A stretch of 64,000 bases of DNA from Henricia sp. BOLD:AAB3569. Taxonomy: Eukaryota; Echinodermata; Asteroidea; Spinulosida; Echinasteridae. The translations under genes were made by a program, and so were the position numbers. The notes beneath the pieces were generated by a model, which did not search any database, was not told the origin of the DNA, and worked only from the letters and a program-made list of their open reading frames with translations. This document shows positions 38,721 through 50,930 of the stretch, piece after piece (within the stretch, counting starts at the first letter, position 1; every line of letters begins with the position of its first letter). Location: positions 62,001 through 126,000 of the forward strand of contig JBBELK010000449.1 of the NCBI GenBank assembly GCA_037783545.1. The letters are read 5' to 3'.

Positions 38721-40522
38721 TGTCCAGACAAATTTGAAATTTTGCCTGCTTTAACAACTCTATATCCCAAACGTATTCTGCAAATTTCAGCAATTTCCCG
38801 TTTAAACCGACCGAGTTATCGGTGAATCTAGCAAAAACTCCCTGCCGGCACAGTTTTCGCACAAGCAGATGTAGCTTTCGGGAAACAATGCGTCCGAAGT
38901 GGTCGCTATTTTGGAACTGAAGGAATGTCCAGACAAACTTCAAATTTTGCCTGCTTTAACAACTCTATATCCCAAACGTATTCTGCAAATTTCAGCAATT
39001 TCCCGTTTAAACCGACCGAGTTATTGTCGAATCTAGCAAAAACTCCCCTGCCGGCACATTTTTCGCACAAGCAGACGCCGCTTTCGGAAAACATTGCGTC
39101 TGAAGTGGTCGCTATTTTGGAACTGAAGGAATGTCCAGACAAACTTGAAATTTTGACTGCTTTAACAACTCTATATCCCAAACGTATTCTGCAAATTTCA
39201 GCAATTTCCCGTTTAAACCGACCGAGTTATCGTTGAATCTAGCAAAAACTCCCTGCCGGCTCAATTTTCGCACAAGCAGACGCCGCTTTCCGGAAACATT
39301 CCATCTGAAGTGGTCGCTATTTTGTAACTGAAGGAATGTCCACACAAACTTCAAATTGTGCCTGCTAAAACAACTCTATATCCCAAACGTATTCTGCAAA
39401 TTTCAGCAATTTCCCATTTAAACCGACCGAGTTATCGTTGAATCTAGCAAAAACTCCCTGCCGTCACAGTTTTCGCTCAAGCAGATGCCGCTTTCGGGAA
39501 AAATTGCGTCCGAAGTGGTCGCTATTTTGGAACTGAAGGAATGTCCAGACAAACTTGAAATCTTGCCTGCTTTAACAACTCTATATCCCAAACGTTTTCT
39601 GCAAATTTCAGCAATTTCCCGTTTAAACCGACCGAGTTATCGGTGAATCTAGCAAAAACTCCCTGCCGGCACATTTTTCGCACAAGCAGACGCCGCTTTC
39701 GAGAAACATTTCGTCTGAAGTGGTCGCTATTTTGGAACTGAAGGATTGTCCAGACAAATTTGAAATTTTGCCTGCTTTAACAACTCTATATCCCAAACGT
39801 ATTCTGCAAATTTCAGCAATTTCCCGTTTAAACCGACCGAGTTATCGGTGAATCTAGCAAAAACTCCCTGCCGGCACAGTTTTCGCACAAGCAGATGCAG
39901 CTTTCGGGAAACATTGCGTCCGAAGTGGTCGCTATTTTGGAACTGAAGGAATGTCCAGACAAACTTCAAATTTTGCCTGCTTTAACAACTCTATATCCCA
40001 AACGTATTCTGCAAATTTCAGCAATTTCCCGTTTAAACCGACCGAGTTATTGTCGAATCTAGCAAAAACTCCCCTGCCGGCACATTTTTCGCACAAGCAG
40101 ACGCCGCTTTCGGAAAACATTGCGTCTGAAGTGGTCGCTATTTTGGAACTGAAGGAATGTCCAGACAAACTTGAAATTTTGACTGCTTTAACAACTCTAT
40201 ATCCCAAACGTATTCTGCAAATTTCAGCAATTTCCCGTTTAAACCGACCGAGTTATCGTTGAATCTAGCAAAAACTCCCTGCCGGCTCAATTTTCGCACA
40301 AGCAGACGCCGCTTTCCGGAAACATTCCATCTGAAGTGGTCGCTATTTTGTAACTGAAGGAATGTCCACACAAACTTCAAATTGTGCCTGCTAAAACAAC
40401 TCTATATCCCAAACGTATTCTGCAAATTTCAGCAATTTCCCATTTAAACCGACCGAGTTATCGTTGAATCTAGCAAAAACTCCCTGCCGTCACAGTTTTC
40501 GCTCAAGCAGATGCCGCTTTCG
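38471..40522 (+). repeat. 1026-bp A pentamer HOR, two copies
   Basis: 38471-39496 and 39497-40522 match at almost every base. Both begin near the rare GGGAAAAATTGCG and share CCCATTTAAACC in the fourth part. They differ at a few bases, such as GATGTAGC near 38869 against GATGCAGC, and AAACAATGCG near 38884 against AAACATTGCG. The block joins the 615-bp trimer type to the CCGGCTCAATTTT type. Confidence 0.85.
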
Positions 40523-42588
40523 GGAAACATTGCGTCCGAAGTGGTCGCTATTTTGGAACTGAAGGAATGTCCAGACAAACTTGAAATCTTGCCTGCTTTA
40601 ACAACTCTATATCCCAAACGTATTCTGCAAATTTCAGCAATTTCCCGTTTAAACCGACCGAGTTATCGTTGAATCTAGCAAAAACTCCCTGCCGTCACAG
40701 TTTTCGCTCAAGCAGATGCCGCTTTCGGGAAACATTGCGTCCGAAGTGGTCGCTATTTTGGAACTGAAGGAATGTCCAGACAAACTTGAAATCTTGCCTG
40801 CTTTAACAACTCTATATCCCAAACGTATTCTGCAAATTTCAGCAATTTCCCGTTTAAACCGACCGAGTTATCGGTGAATCAAGCAAAAACTCCCTGCCGG
40901 CACATTTTTCGCACAAGCAGACGCCGCTTTCGGGAAACATTTCGTCTGAAGTGGTCGCTATTTTGGAACTGAAGGAATGTCCAGACAAACTTTAAATTTT
41001 GCCTGCTTTAACAACTCTACATCCCAAAAGTATTCTGCAAATTTCAGCAATTTCCCGTTTAAACCGACCGAGTTATCGTTGAATCTAGCAAAAACTCCCT
41101 GCCGTCACAGTTTTCGCACAAGCAGATGCCGCTTTCGGGAAACATTGCGTCCGAAGTGGTCGCTTTTTTGTAACTGAAGGAATGTCCAGACAAACTTGAA
41201 ATTTTGACTGCTTTAACAACTCTATATCCCAAACGTATTCTGCAAATTTCAGCAATTTCCCGTTTAAACCGACCGAGTTATCGGTGAATCAAGCAAAAAC
41301 TCCCTGCCGGCACATTTTTCGCACAAGCAGACGCCGCTTTCGGGAAACATTTCGTCTGAAGTGGTCGCTATTTTGGAACTGAAGGAATGTCCAGACAAAC
41401 TTTAAATTTTGCCTGCTTTAACAACTCTACATCCCAAAAGTATTCTGCAAATTTCAGCAATTTCCCGTTTAAACCGACCGAGTTATCGTTGAATCTAGCA
41501 AAAACTCCCTGCCGTCACAGTTTTCGCACAAGCAGATGCCGCTTTCGGGAAACATTGCGTCCGAAGTGGTCGCTTTTTTGTAACTGAAGGAATGTCCAGA
41601 CAAACTTGAAATTTTGACTGCTTTAACAACTCTATATCCCAAACGTATTCTGCAAATTTCAGCAATTTCCCGTTTAAACCGACCGAGTTATCGTTGAATC
41701 TAGCAAAAACTCCCTGCCGGCTCAATTTTCGCACAAGCAGACGCCGCTTTCCGGAAACATTCCATCTGAAGTGGTCGCTATTTTGTAACTGAAGGAATGT
41801 CCACACAAACTTCAAATTGTGCCTGCTAAAACAACTCTATATCCCAAACGTATTCTGCAAATTTCAGCAATTTCCCGTTTAAACCGACCGAGTTATCGTT
41901 GAATCTAGCAAAAACTCCCTGCCGTCACAGTTTTCGCACAAGCAGATGCCGCTTTCGGGAAACATTGCGTCCGAAGTGGTCGCTATTTTGTAACTGAAGG
42001 AATGGCCAGACAAACTTGAAATTTTGACTGCTTTAACAACTCTATATCCCAAACGTATTCTGCAAATTTCAGCAATTTCCCGTTTAAACCGACCGAGTTA
42101 TCGTTGAATCTAGCAAAAACTCCCTGCCGGCTCAATTTTCGCACAAGCAGACGCCGCTTTCCGGAAACATTCCATCTGAAGTGGTCGCTATTTTGTAACT
42201 GAAGGAATGTCCACACAAACTTCAAATTGTGCCTGCTAAAACAACTCTATATCCCAAACGTATTCTGCAAATTTCAGCAATTTCCCATTTAAACCGACCG
42301 AGTTATCGTTGAATCTAGCAAAAACTCCCTGCCGTCACAGTTTTCGCTCAAGCAGATGCCGCTTTCGGGAAACATTGCGTCCGAAGTGGTCGCTATTTTG
42401 GAACTGAAGGAATGTCCAGACAAACTTGAAATCTTGCCTGCTTTAACAACTCTATATCCCAAACGTATTCTGCAAATTTCAGCAATTTCCCATTTAAACC
42501 GACCGAGTTATCGTTGAATCTAGCAAAAACTCCCTGCCGTCACAGTTTTCGCTCAAGCAGATGCCGCTTTCGGGAAACATTGCGTCCG
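40523..42588 (+). repeat. 410-bp A dimer HOR and neighbours
   Basis: Dimeric order repeats every 410 bp: the private AACTTTAAATTTTGCC occurs near 40988 and 41398, and the private GTCGCTTTTTTGTAAC near 41160 and 41570. Further on, the CCGGCTCAATTTTCGC monomer recurs 410 bp apart, near 41716 and 42126. The private CCCATTTAAACC variant appears near 42290 and 42490. Confidence 0.8.
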
Positions 42589-43386
42589 AAGTGGTCGCTA
42601 TTTTGGAACTGAAGGAATGTCCAGACAAACTTGAAATCTTGCCTGCTTTAACAACTCTATATCCCAAACGTATTCTGCAAATTTCAGCAATTTCCCGTTT
42701 AAACCGACCGAGTTATCGGTGAATCAAGCAAAAACTCCCTGCCGGCACATTTTTCGCACAAGCAGACGCCGCTTTCGGGAAACATTTCGTCTGAAGTGGT
42801 CGCTATTTTGGAACTGAAGGAATGTCCAGACAAACTTCAAATTTTGCCTGCTTTAACAACTCTACATCCCAAAAGTATTCTGCAAATTTCAGCAATTTCC
42901 CGTTTAAACCGACCGAGTTATCGTTGAATCTAGCAAAAACTCCCTGCCGTCACAGTTTTCGCACAAGCAGACGCCGCTTTCGGGAAACATTTCGTCTGAA
43001 GTGGTCGCTATTTTGGAACTGAAGGAATGTCCAGACAAATTTGAAATTTTGACTGCTTTAACAACTCTATATCCCAAACGTATTCTGCAAAATTCAGCAA
43101 TTTCCCGTTTAAACCGACCGAGTTATCGTTGAATCTAGCAAAAACTCCCTGCCGGCTCAATTTTCGCACAAGCAGACGCCGCTTTCCGGAAACATTCCAT
43201 CTGAAGTGGTCGCTATTTTGTAACTGAAGGAATGTCCACACAAACTTCAAATTGTGCCTGCTAAAACAACTCTATATCCCAAACGTATTCTGCAAATTTC
43301 AGCAATTTCCCGTTTAAACCGACCGAGTTATCGTTTAATCTAGCAAAAACTCCCTGCCGTCACAGTTTTCGCTCAAGCAGATGCCG
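42589..43386 (+). repeat. A module of composite A+B HOR, copy 1 (798 bp)
   Basis: The last 798 bp of the long A array have the same length, subtype order and 3' breakpoint as the A island at 50931-51728 (constant offset 8342 bp). This stretch is therefore the first copy of the A module that is later repeated together with B. It differs from that copy at a few bases, such as GCAAAATTCAGC near 43090 and CGTTTAATCTAGC near 43333. Confidence 0.88.
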
Positions 43387-43903
43387 TTGACACGGCCCAG
43401 TTTGGGACGGGATTTTGGTCAAAGTGTGGTCCAAACGTCGGCAAATTTGGAGGTCGAAAAATGTTCCGACGAACTTCAAATTTTGCATGCTCCAAAGACT
43501 CTATATTGCGCACTTGTCCTAAAAAATTGACAGACTTTCGCCGGGAAATGGCAGAGAAATTTCAGAGTTTAGAAAAAAAAGGGGTTGGCGCTTCCTGGAT
43601 GCTCCCGCAACCTGTGGCTGTCTGTACACACCTCTTTGGTGTACTCCTGACTCGTGCGCATGCTCAGTCCTTCGGACTGTCGTTGACACGGCCCAGTTTG
43701 GGACGGGATTTTGGTCAAAGTGTGGTCCAAACGTCGGCAAATTTGGAGGTCGAAAAATGTTCCGACGAACTTCAAATTTTGCATGCTCCAAAGACTCTAT
43801 ATTGCGCACTTGTCCTAAAAAATTGACAGACTTTCGCCGGGAAATGGCAGAGAAATTTCAGAGTTTAGAAAAAAAAGGGGTTGGCGCTTCCTGGATGCTC
43901 CCG
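43387..43903 (+). repeat. Satellite B module 1 (517 bp, about 1.75 monomers)
   Basis: The first B sequence in the window. It starts at TTGACACGGCCC directly after A's GCAGATGCCG and ends in GGATGCTCCCG, where A resumes with AAGTGGTCGC. Length is one 296-bp monomer plus 221 bp. Its start and end breakpoints are identical to those of the later B modules, so it is a short member of the same composite repeat, not an independent insertion. Confidence 0.93.
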
Positions 43904-44496
43904 AAGTGGTCGCTATTTTGGAACTGAAGGAATGTCCAGACAAACTTGAAATCTTGCCTGCTTTAACAACTCTATATCCCAAACGTATTCTGCAAATTTC
44001 AGCAATTTCCCGTTTAAACCGACCGAGTTATCGGTGAATCAAGCAAAAACTCCCTGCCGGCACATTTTTCGCACAAGCAGACGCCGCTTTCGGGAAACAT
44101 TTCGTCTGAAGTGGTCGCTATTTTGGAACTGAAGGAATGTCCAGACAAACTTCAAATTTTGCCTGCTTTAACAACTCTACATCCCAAAAGTATTCTGCAA
44201 ATTTCAGCAATTTCCCGTTTAAACCGACCGAGTTATCGTTGAATCTAGCAAAAACTCCCTGCCGTCACAGTTTTCGCACAAGCAGACGCCGCTTTCGGGA
44301 AACATTTCGTCTGAAGTGGTCGCTATTTTGGAACTGAAGGAATGTCCAGACAAATTTGAAATTTTGACTGCTTTAACAACTCTATATCCCAAACGTATTC
44401 TGCAAATTTCAGCAATTTCCCGTTTAAACCGACCGAGTTATCGTTGAATCTAGCAAAAACTCCCTGCCGTCACAGTTTTCGCTCAAGCAGATGCCG
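43904..44496 (+). repeat. Satellite A island 1 (593 bp)
   Basis: Just under three A monomers between two B modules. It matches the 798-bp A modules except for the absence of one 205-bp monomer (the CCGGCTCAATTTTCGC copy). It begins at AAGTGGTCGC and ends at GCAGATGCCG, the same breakpoints as the other modules. Confidence 0.93.
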
Positions 44497-47400
44497 TTGA
44501 CACGGCCCAGTTTGGGACGGGATTTTGGTCAAAGTGTGGTCCAAACGTCGGCAAATTTGGAGGTCGAAAAATGTTCCGACGAACTTCAAATTCTGCATGC
44601 TCCAAAGACTCTATATTGCGCACTTGTCCTAAAAAATTGACAGACTTTCGCCGGGAAATGGCAGAGAAATTTCAGAGTTTAGAAAAAAAAGGGGTTGGCG
44701 CTTCCTGGATGCTCCCGCAACCTGTGGCTGTCTGTACACACCTCTTTGGTGTACTCCTGACTCGTGCGCATGCTCAGTCCTTCGGACTGTCGTTGACACG
44801 GCCCAGTTTGGGACGGGATTTTGGTCAAAGTGTGGTCCAAACGTCGGCAAATTTGGAGGTTGAAAAATGTTCAGACGAACTTCAAATTTTGCATGCTCCA
44901 AAGAATCTATATTGCGCACTTGTCCTAAAAAAATGACAGACTTTCGCCGGGAAATGGCAGAGAAATTTCAGAGTTTAGAAAAAAAAGGGGTTGGCGCTTC
45001 CTGGATGCTCCCGCAACCTGTGGCTGTCTGTACACACCTCTTTGGTGTACTCCTGACTCGTGCGCATGCTCAGTCCTTCGGACTGTCGTTGACACGGCCC
45101 AGTTTGGGACGGGATTTTGGTCAAAGTGTGGTCCAAACGTCGGCAAATTTGGAGGTCGAAAAATGTTCCGACGAACTTCAAATTTTGCATGCTCCAAAGA
45201 CTCTATATTGCGCAGTTGTCCTAAAAAATTGACAGACTTTCGCCGGGAAATGGCAGAGAAATTTCAGAGTTTAGAAAAAAAGGGGTTGGCGCTTCCTGGA
45301 TGCTCCCGCAACCTGTGGCTGTCTGTACACACCTCTTTGGTGTACTCCTGACTCGTGCGCATGCTCAGTCCTTCGGACTGTCGTTGACACGGCCCAGTTT
45401 GGGACGGGATTTTGGTCAAAGTGTGGTCCAAACGTCGGCAAATTTGGAGGTTGAAAAATGTTCCGACGAACTTCAAATTTTGCATGCTCCAAAGACTCTA
45501 TATTGCGCACTTGTCCTAAAAAAATGACAGACTTTCGCCGGGAAATGGCAGATAAATTTCAGAGTTTAGAACAAAAAGGGGTTGGCGCTTCCTGGATGCT
45601 CCCGCAACCTGTGGCTGTCTGTACACACCTCTTTGGTGTACTCCTGACTCGTGCGCATGCTCAGTCCTTCGGACTGTCGTTGACACGGCCCAGTTTGGGA
45701 CGGGATTTTGGTCAAAGTGTGGTCCAAACGTCGGCAAATTTGGAGGTCGAAAAATGTTCCGACGAACTTCAAATTTTGCATGCTCCAAAGACTCTATATT
45801 GCGCACTTGTCCTAAAAAATTGACAGACTTTCGCCGGGAAATGGCAGAGAAATTCCAGAGTTTAGAAAAAAAAGGGGTTGGCGCTTCCTGGATGCTCCCG
45901 CAACCTGTGGCTGTCTGTACACACCTCTTTGGTGTACTCCTGACTCGTGCGCATGCTCAGTCCTTCGGACTGTCGTTGACACGGCCCAGTTTGGGACGGG
46001 ATTTTGGTCAAAGTGTGGTCCAAACGTCGGCAAATTTGGAGGTCGAAAAATGTTCCCACGAACTTCAAATTTTGCATGCTCCAAAGACTCTATATTGCGC
46101 ACTTGTCCTAAAAAATTGACAGACTTTCGCCGGGAAATGGCAGAGAAATTCCAGAGTTTAGAAAAAAAAGGGGTTGGCGCTTCCTGGATGCTCCCGCAAC
46201 CTGTGGCTGTCTGTACACACCTCTTTGGTGTACTCCTGACTGGTGCGCATGCTCAGTCCTTCGGACTGTCGTTGACACGGCCCAGTTTGGGACGGGATTT
46301 TGCTCAAAGTGTGGTCCAAACGTCGGCAAATTTGGAGGTCAAGAAATGTTCTGACGAACTTCAAATTTTGCATGCTCCAAAGACTCTATATTGCGCAGTT
46401 GTCCTAAAAAATTGACAGACTTTCGCCGGGAAATGGCAGAGAAATTTCAGAGTTTAGAAAAAAAAGGGGTTGGCGCTTCCTGGATGCTCCCGCAACCTGT
46501 GGCTGTCTGTACACACCTCTTTGGTGTACTCCTGACTCGTGCGCATGCTCAGTCCTTCGGACTGTCGTTGACACGGCCCAGTTTGGGACGGGATTTTGGT
46601 CAAAGTGTGGTCCAAACGTCGGCAAATTTGGAGGTCGAAAAATGTTCCGACGATCTTCAAATTTTGCATGCTCCAAAGACTCTATATTGCGCACTTGTCC
46701 TAAAAAATTGACAGACTTTCGCCGGGAAATGGCAGATAAATTTCAGAGTTTAGTACAAAAAGGGGTTGGCGCTTCCTGGATGCTCCCCCAACCTGTGGCT
46801 GTCTGTACACACCTCTTTGGTGTACTCCTGACTCGTGCGCATGCTCAGTCCTTCGGACTGTCGTTGACACGGCCCAGTTTGGGACGGGATTTTGGTCAAA
46901 GTGTGGTCCAAACGTCGGCAAATTTGGAGGTCGAAAAATGTTCCGACGAACTTCAAATTTTGCATGCTCCAAAGACTCTATATTGCGCACTTGTCCTAAA
47001 AAATTGACAGACTTTCGCCGGGAAATGGCAGAGAAATTTCAGAGTTTAGAAAAAAAAGGGGTTGGCGCTTCCTGGATGCTCCCGCAACCTGTGGCTGTCT
47101 GTACACACCTCTTTGGTGTACTCCTGACTCGTGCGCATGCTCAGTCCTTCGGACTGTCGTTGACACGGCCCAGTTTGGGACGGGATTTTGGTCAAAGTGT
47201 TGGCCAAACGTCGGCAAATTTGGAGGTCGAAAAATGTTCCGACGAACTTCAAATTTTGCATGCTCCAAAGACTCTTTATTGCGCACTTGTCCTAAAAAAT
47301 TGACAGACTTTCGCCGGGAAATGGCAGAGAAATTCCAGAGTTTAGAAAAAAAAGGGGTTGGCGCTTCCTGGATGCTCCCGCAACCTGTGGCTGTCTGTAC

Positions 47401-47947
47401 ACACCTCTTTGGTGTACTCCTGACTCGTGCGCATGCTCAGTCCTTCGGACTGTCGTTGACACGGCCCAGTTTGGGACGGGATTTTGCTCAAAGTGTGGTC
47501 CAAACGTCGGCAAATTTGGAGGTCGAAAAATGTTCCGACGAACTTCAAATTTTGCATGCTCCAAAGACTCTATATTGCGCACTTGTCCTAAAAAATTGAC
47601 AGACTTTCGCCGGGAAATGGCAGAGAAATTTCAGAGTTTAGAAAAAAAAGGGGTTGGCGCTTCCTGGATGCTCCCGCAACCTGTGGCTGTCTGTACACAC
47701 CTCTTTGGTGTACTCCTGACTCGTGCGCATGCTCAGTCCTTCGGACTGTCGTTGACACGGCCCAGTTTGGGACGGGATTTTGGTCAAAGTGTGGTCCAAA
47801 CGTCGGCAAATTTGGAGGTCGAAAAATGTTCCGACGAACTTCAAATTTTGCATGCTCCAAAGACTCTATATTGCGCACTTGTCCTAAAAAATTGACAGAC
47901 TTTCGCCGGGAAATGGCAGAGAAATTTCAGAGTTTAGAAAAAAAAGG

Positions 47948-47977
47948 GGTTGGCGCTTCCTGGATGCTCCCGCAACC
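47948..47977 (+). other. B inverted repeat 1 (GGTT-G-GCG / CGCAACC)
   Basis: Seven potential base pairs with one bulged G and a loop of about 15 nt, directly after the A8-G4 run. It is present in nearly all B monomers; a few have CCCCCAACC instead of CCCGCAACC, which weakens the stem. The B-to-A junctions cut inside this element. Function unknown. Confidence 0.5.
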
Positions 47978-47988
47978 TGTGGCTGTCT

Positions 47989-48009
47989 GTACACACCTCT
48001 TTGGTGTAC
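47989..48009 (+). other. B inverted repeat 2 (GTACAC / GTGTAC)
   Basis: A perfect 6-bp inverted repeat around a 9-nt loop, with an alternative register ACACC/GGTGT around 5 nt. It lies in the B-specific segment. A few monomers have ACACACATC, which removes one pair of the alternative register only. Confidence 0.5.
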
Positions 48010-48029
48010 TCCTGACTCGTGCGCATGCT

Positions 48030-48044
48030 CAGTCCTTCGGACTG
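48030..48044 (+). other. B inverted repeat 3 (CAGTCC-TTC-GGACTG)
   Basis: A perfect 6-bp stem with a 3-nt loop, unchanged in every B monomer I read. The A-to-B junctions lie 3 nt past its right arm, and the 56-bp deletion shared by the short B monomers starts about 11 nt past it. It may form a cruciform or a hairpin during replication; this is inference. Confidence 0.6.
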
Positions 48045-50930
48045 TCGTTGACACGGCCCAGTTTGGGAGGGGATTTTGGTCAAAGTGTGGTCCAAACGTC
48101 GGCAAATTTGGAGGTTGAAAAATGTTCCGACGAACTTCAAATTTTGCATGCTCCAAAGACTCTATATTGCGCACTTGTCCTAAAAAATTGACAGACTTTC
48201 GCCGGGAAATGGCAGAGAAATTTCAGAGTTTAGAAAAAAAGGGGTTGGCGCTTCCTGGATGCTCCCGCAACCTGTGGCTGTCTGTACACACCTCTTTGGT
48301 GTACTCCTGACTCGTGCGCATGCTCAGTCCTTCGGACTGTCGTTGACACGGCCCAGTTTGGGACGGGATTTTGGTCAAAGTGTGGTCCAAACGTCGGCAA
48401 ATTTGGAGGTCGAAAAATGTTCCGACGAACTTCAAATTTTGCATGCTCCAAAGACTCTATATTGCGCACTTGTCCTAAAACATTGACAGACTTTCGCCGG
48501 GAAATGGCAGAGAAATTTCAGAGTTTAGAAAAAAAAGGGGTTGGCGCTTCCTGGATGCTCCCGCAACCTGTGGCTGTCTGTACACACCTCTTTGGTGTAC
48601 TCCTGACTCGTGCGCATGCTCAGTCCTTCGGACTGTCGTTGACACGGCCCAGTTTGGGACGGGATTTTGGTCAAAGTGTTGGCCAAACGTCGGCAAATTT
48701 GGAGGTCGAAAAATGTTCCGACGAACTTCAAATTTTGCATGCTCCAAAGACTCTTTATTGCGCACTTGTCCTAAAAAATTGACAGACTTTCGCCGGGAAA
48801 TGGCAGAGAAATTCCAGAGTTTAGAAAAAAAAGGGGTTGGCGCTTCCTGGATGCTCCCGCAACCTGTGGCTGTCTGTACACACCTCTTTGGTGTACTCCT
48901 GACTCGTGCGCATGCTCAGTCCTTCGGACTGTCGTTGACACGGCCCAGTTTGGGACGGGATTTTGCTCAAAGTGTGGTCCAAACGTCGGCAAATTTGGAG
49001 GTCGAAAAATGTTCCGACGAACTTCAAATTTTGCATGCTCCAAAGACTCTATATTGCGCACTTGTCCTAAAAAATTGACAGACTTTCGCCGGGAAATGGC
49101 AGAGAAATTTCAGAGTTTAGAAAAAAAAGGGGTTGGCGCTTCCTGGATGCTCCCGCAACCTGTGGCTGTCTGTACACACCTCTTTGGTGTACTCCTGACT
49201 CGTGCGCATGCTCAGTCCTTCGGACTGTCGTTGACACGGCCCAGTTTGGGACGGGATTTTGGTAAAAGTGTGGTCCAAACGTCGGAAAATTTGGAGGTCG
49301 AAAAATGTTCCGACGAACTTCAAATTTTGCATGCTCCAAAGACTCTATATTGCGCACTTGTCCTAAAAAATTGACAGACTTTCGCCGGGAAATGGCAGAG
49401 AAATTTCAGAGTTTAGAAAAAAAAAGGGGTTGGCGCTTCCTGGATGCTCCCGCAACCTGTGGCTGTCTGTACACACCTCTTTGGTGTACTCCTGACTCGT
49501 GCGCATGCTCAGTCCTTCGGACTGTCGTTGACACGGCCCAGTTTGGGAGGGGATTTTGGTCAAAGTGTGGTCCAAACGTCGGCAAATTTGGAGGTTGAAA
49601 AATGTTCCGACGAACTTCAAATTTTGCATGCTCCAAAGACTCTATATTGCGCACTTGTCCTAAAAAATTGACAGACTTTCGCCGGGAAATGGCAGAGAAA
49701 TTTCAGAGTTTAGAAAAAAAGGGGTTGGCGCTTCCTGGATGCTCCCGCAACCTGTGGCTGTCTGTACACACCTCTTTGGTGTACTCCTGACTCGTGCGCA
49801 TGCTCAGTCCTTCGGACTGTCGTTGACACGGCCCAGTTTGGGACGGGATTTTGGTCAAAGTGTGGTCCAAACGTCGGCAAATTTGGAGGTCGAAAAATGT
49901 TCCGACGAACTTCAAATTTTGCATGCTCCAAAGACTCTATATTGCGCACTTGTCCTAAAAAATTGACAGACTTTCGCCGGGAAATGGCAGAGAAATTTCA
50001 GAGTTTAGAAAAAAAAGGGGTTGGCGCTTCCTGGATGCTCCCGCAACCTGTGGCTGTCTGTACACACCTCTTTGGTGTACTCCTGACTCGTGCGCATGCT
50101 CAGTCCTTCGGACTGTCGTTGACACGGCCCAGTTTGGGACGGGATTTTGGTCAAAGTGTGGTCCAAACGTCGGCAAATTTGGAGGTCGAAAAATGTTCCG
50201 ACGAACTTCAAATTTTGCATGCTCCAAAGACTCTATATTGCGCACTTGTCCTAAAAAATTGACAGACTTTCGCCGGGAAATGGCAGAGAAATTTCAGAGT
50301 TTAGAAAAAAAGGGGTTGGCGCTTCCTGGATGCTCCCGCAACCTGTGGCTGTCTGTACACACCTCTTTGGTGTACTCCTGACTCGTGCGCATGCTCAGTC
50401 CTTCGGACTGTCGTTGACACGGCCCAGTTTGGGACGGGATTTTGGTCAAAGTGTGGTCCAAACGTCGGCAAATTTGGAGGTCGAAAAATGTTCCGACGAA
50501 CTTCAAATTTTGCATGCTCCAAAGACTCTATATTGCGCACTTGTCCTAAAAAATTGACAGACTTTCGCCGGGAAATGGCAGAGAAATTTCAGAGTTTAGA
50601 AAAAAAAGGGGTTGGCGCTTCCTGGATGCTCCCGCAACCTGTGGCTGTCTGTACACACCTCTTTGGTGTACTCCTGACTCGTGCGCATGCTCAGTCCTTC
50701 GGACTGTCGTTGACACGGCCCAGTTTGGGACGGGATTTTGGTCAAAGTGTGGTCCAAACGTCGGCAAATTTGGAGGTCGAAAAATGTTCCGACGAACTTC
50801 AAATTTTGCATGCTCCAAAGACTCTATATTGCGCACTTGTCCTAAAAAATTGACAGACTTTCGCCGGGAAATGGCAGAGAAATTTCAGAGTTTAGAAAAA
50901 AAAGGGGTTGGCGCTTCCTGGATGCTCCCG

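Larger units (their letters stand above)
1..43386 (+). repeat. Satellite A array, about 205-bp monomer, head-to-tail
   Basis: About 210 tandem copies of a monomer recognisable by TGGAACTGAAGGAATGTCC, a GTTTAAAC palindrome and GCACAAGCAG. Most copies are 204-206 bp; one-base differences come from runs such as CTCCC/CTCCCC and CTTTAAC/CTTTAAAC. Neighbours differ at a limited set of positions, which define recurring subtypes (for example TTTCCGGAAACATTCC, TTTCGGGAAACATTGCG, TTTCGGGAAACATTTCG, TTTCGTGAAAC, TTTCGGAAAAC, TTTCGAGAAAC). Subtypes recur in fixed orders and so form higher-order repeats, listed separately. Short open frames of 60-126 codons appear on both strands at the same phase in many monomers; they are by-products of repetition, not genes. 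No inverted monomer and no foreign insertion was seen. The array continues beyond the left edge. Chromosomal role (centromeric or other heterochromatin) is inferred only from structure. Confidence 0.97.
47752..48047 (+). repeat. Satellite B reference monomer (296 bp)
   Basis: Phased from TTGACACGGCCC to the next copy. In order: a G-rich start (GGGACGGGATTTTGG); a segment from AATTTGGAGG through AACTTCAAATTTTGC to CTCTATAT that aligns with satellite A; a stretch with AAATTTCAGAG; an A8 run; then a segment of about 100 bp with no clear A counterpart that holds three short inverted repeats. GCATGC occurs twice per monomer (47850 and 48023), giving 173- and 123-bp spacings. Confidence 0.93.
44497..50930 (+). 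repeat. Satellite B module 2 (6434 bp, about 21.7 monomers)
   Basis: Tandem 296-bp B monomers in the same orientation as A, with very few differences between copies. Internally, about 46938-48416 is repeated at 48417-49896 as a five-monomer HOR of 1479-1480 bp, marked by TGTTGGCCAAACG, ACTCTTTATTGC, TTTTGCTCAAAG and TTGGGAGGGG. Monomer length varies by a base or so (mainly 295-297) because an A run of usually eight is seven or nine in some copies. Overlapping open frames of up to 121 codons exist on both strands in most monomers and are not considered genes. Confidence 0.95.

Noticed and set aside
218-43022. Repeated open frames of 60-126 codons in the A array, both strands (for example products with RQTSNFACF)
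   Set aside because: They recur at the monomer period, overlap one another on both strands, appear and vanish with single-base subtype differences, and have no recognisable domain. They are what stop-poor stretches in a repeated monomer produce.
43387-43903. Insertion of a mobile element into the A array
   Set aside because: The 517-bp block is ordinary B satellite with the same ends as the longer B modules. There is no terminal inverted repeat, LTR or target duplication.
47948-48047. tRNA- or 5S-like gene, or a SINE head, in the B-specific segment
   Set aside because: The inverted repeats do not form a cloverleaf, and I see no convincing pair of polymerase III A and B boxes. No poly-A tail or target-site duplication in the expected place was found.
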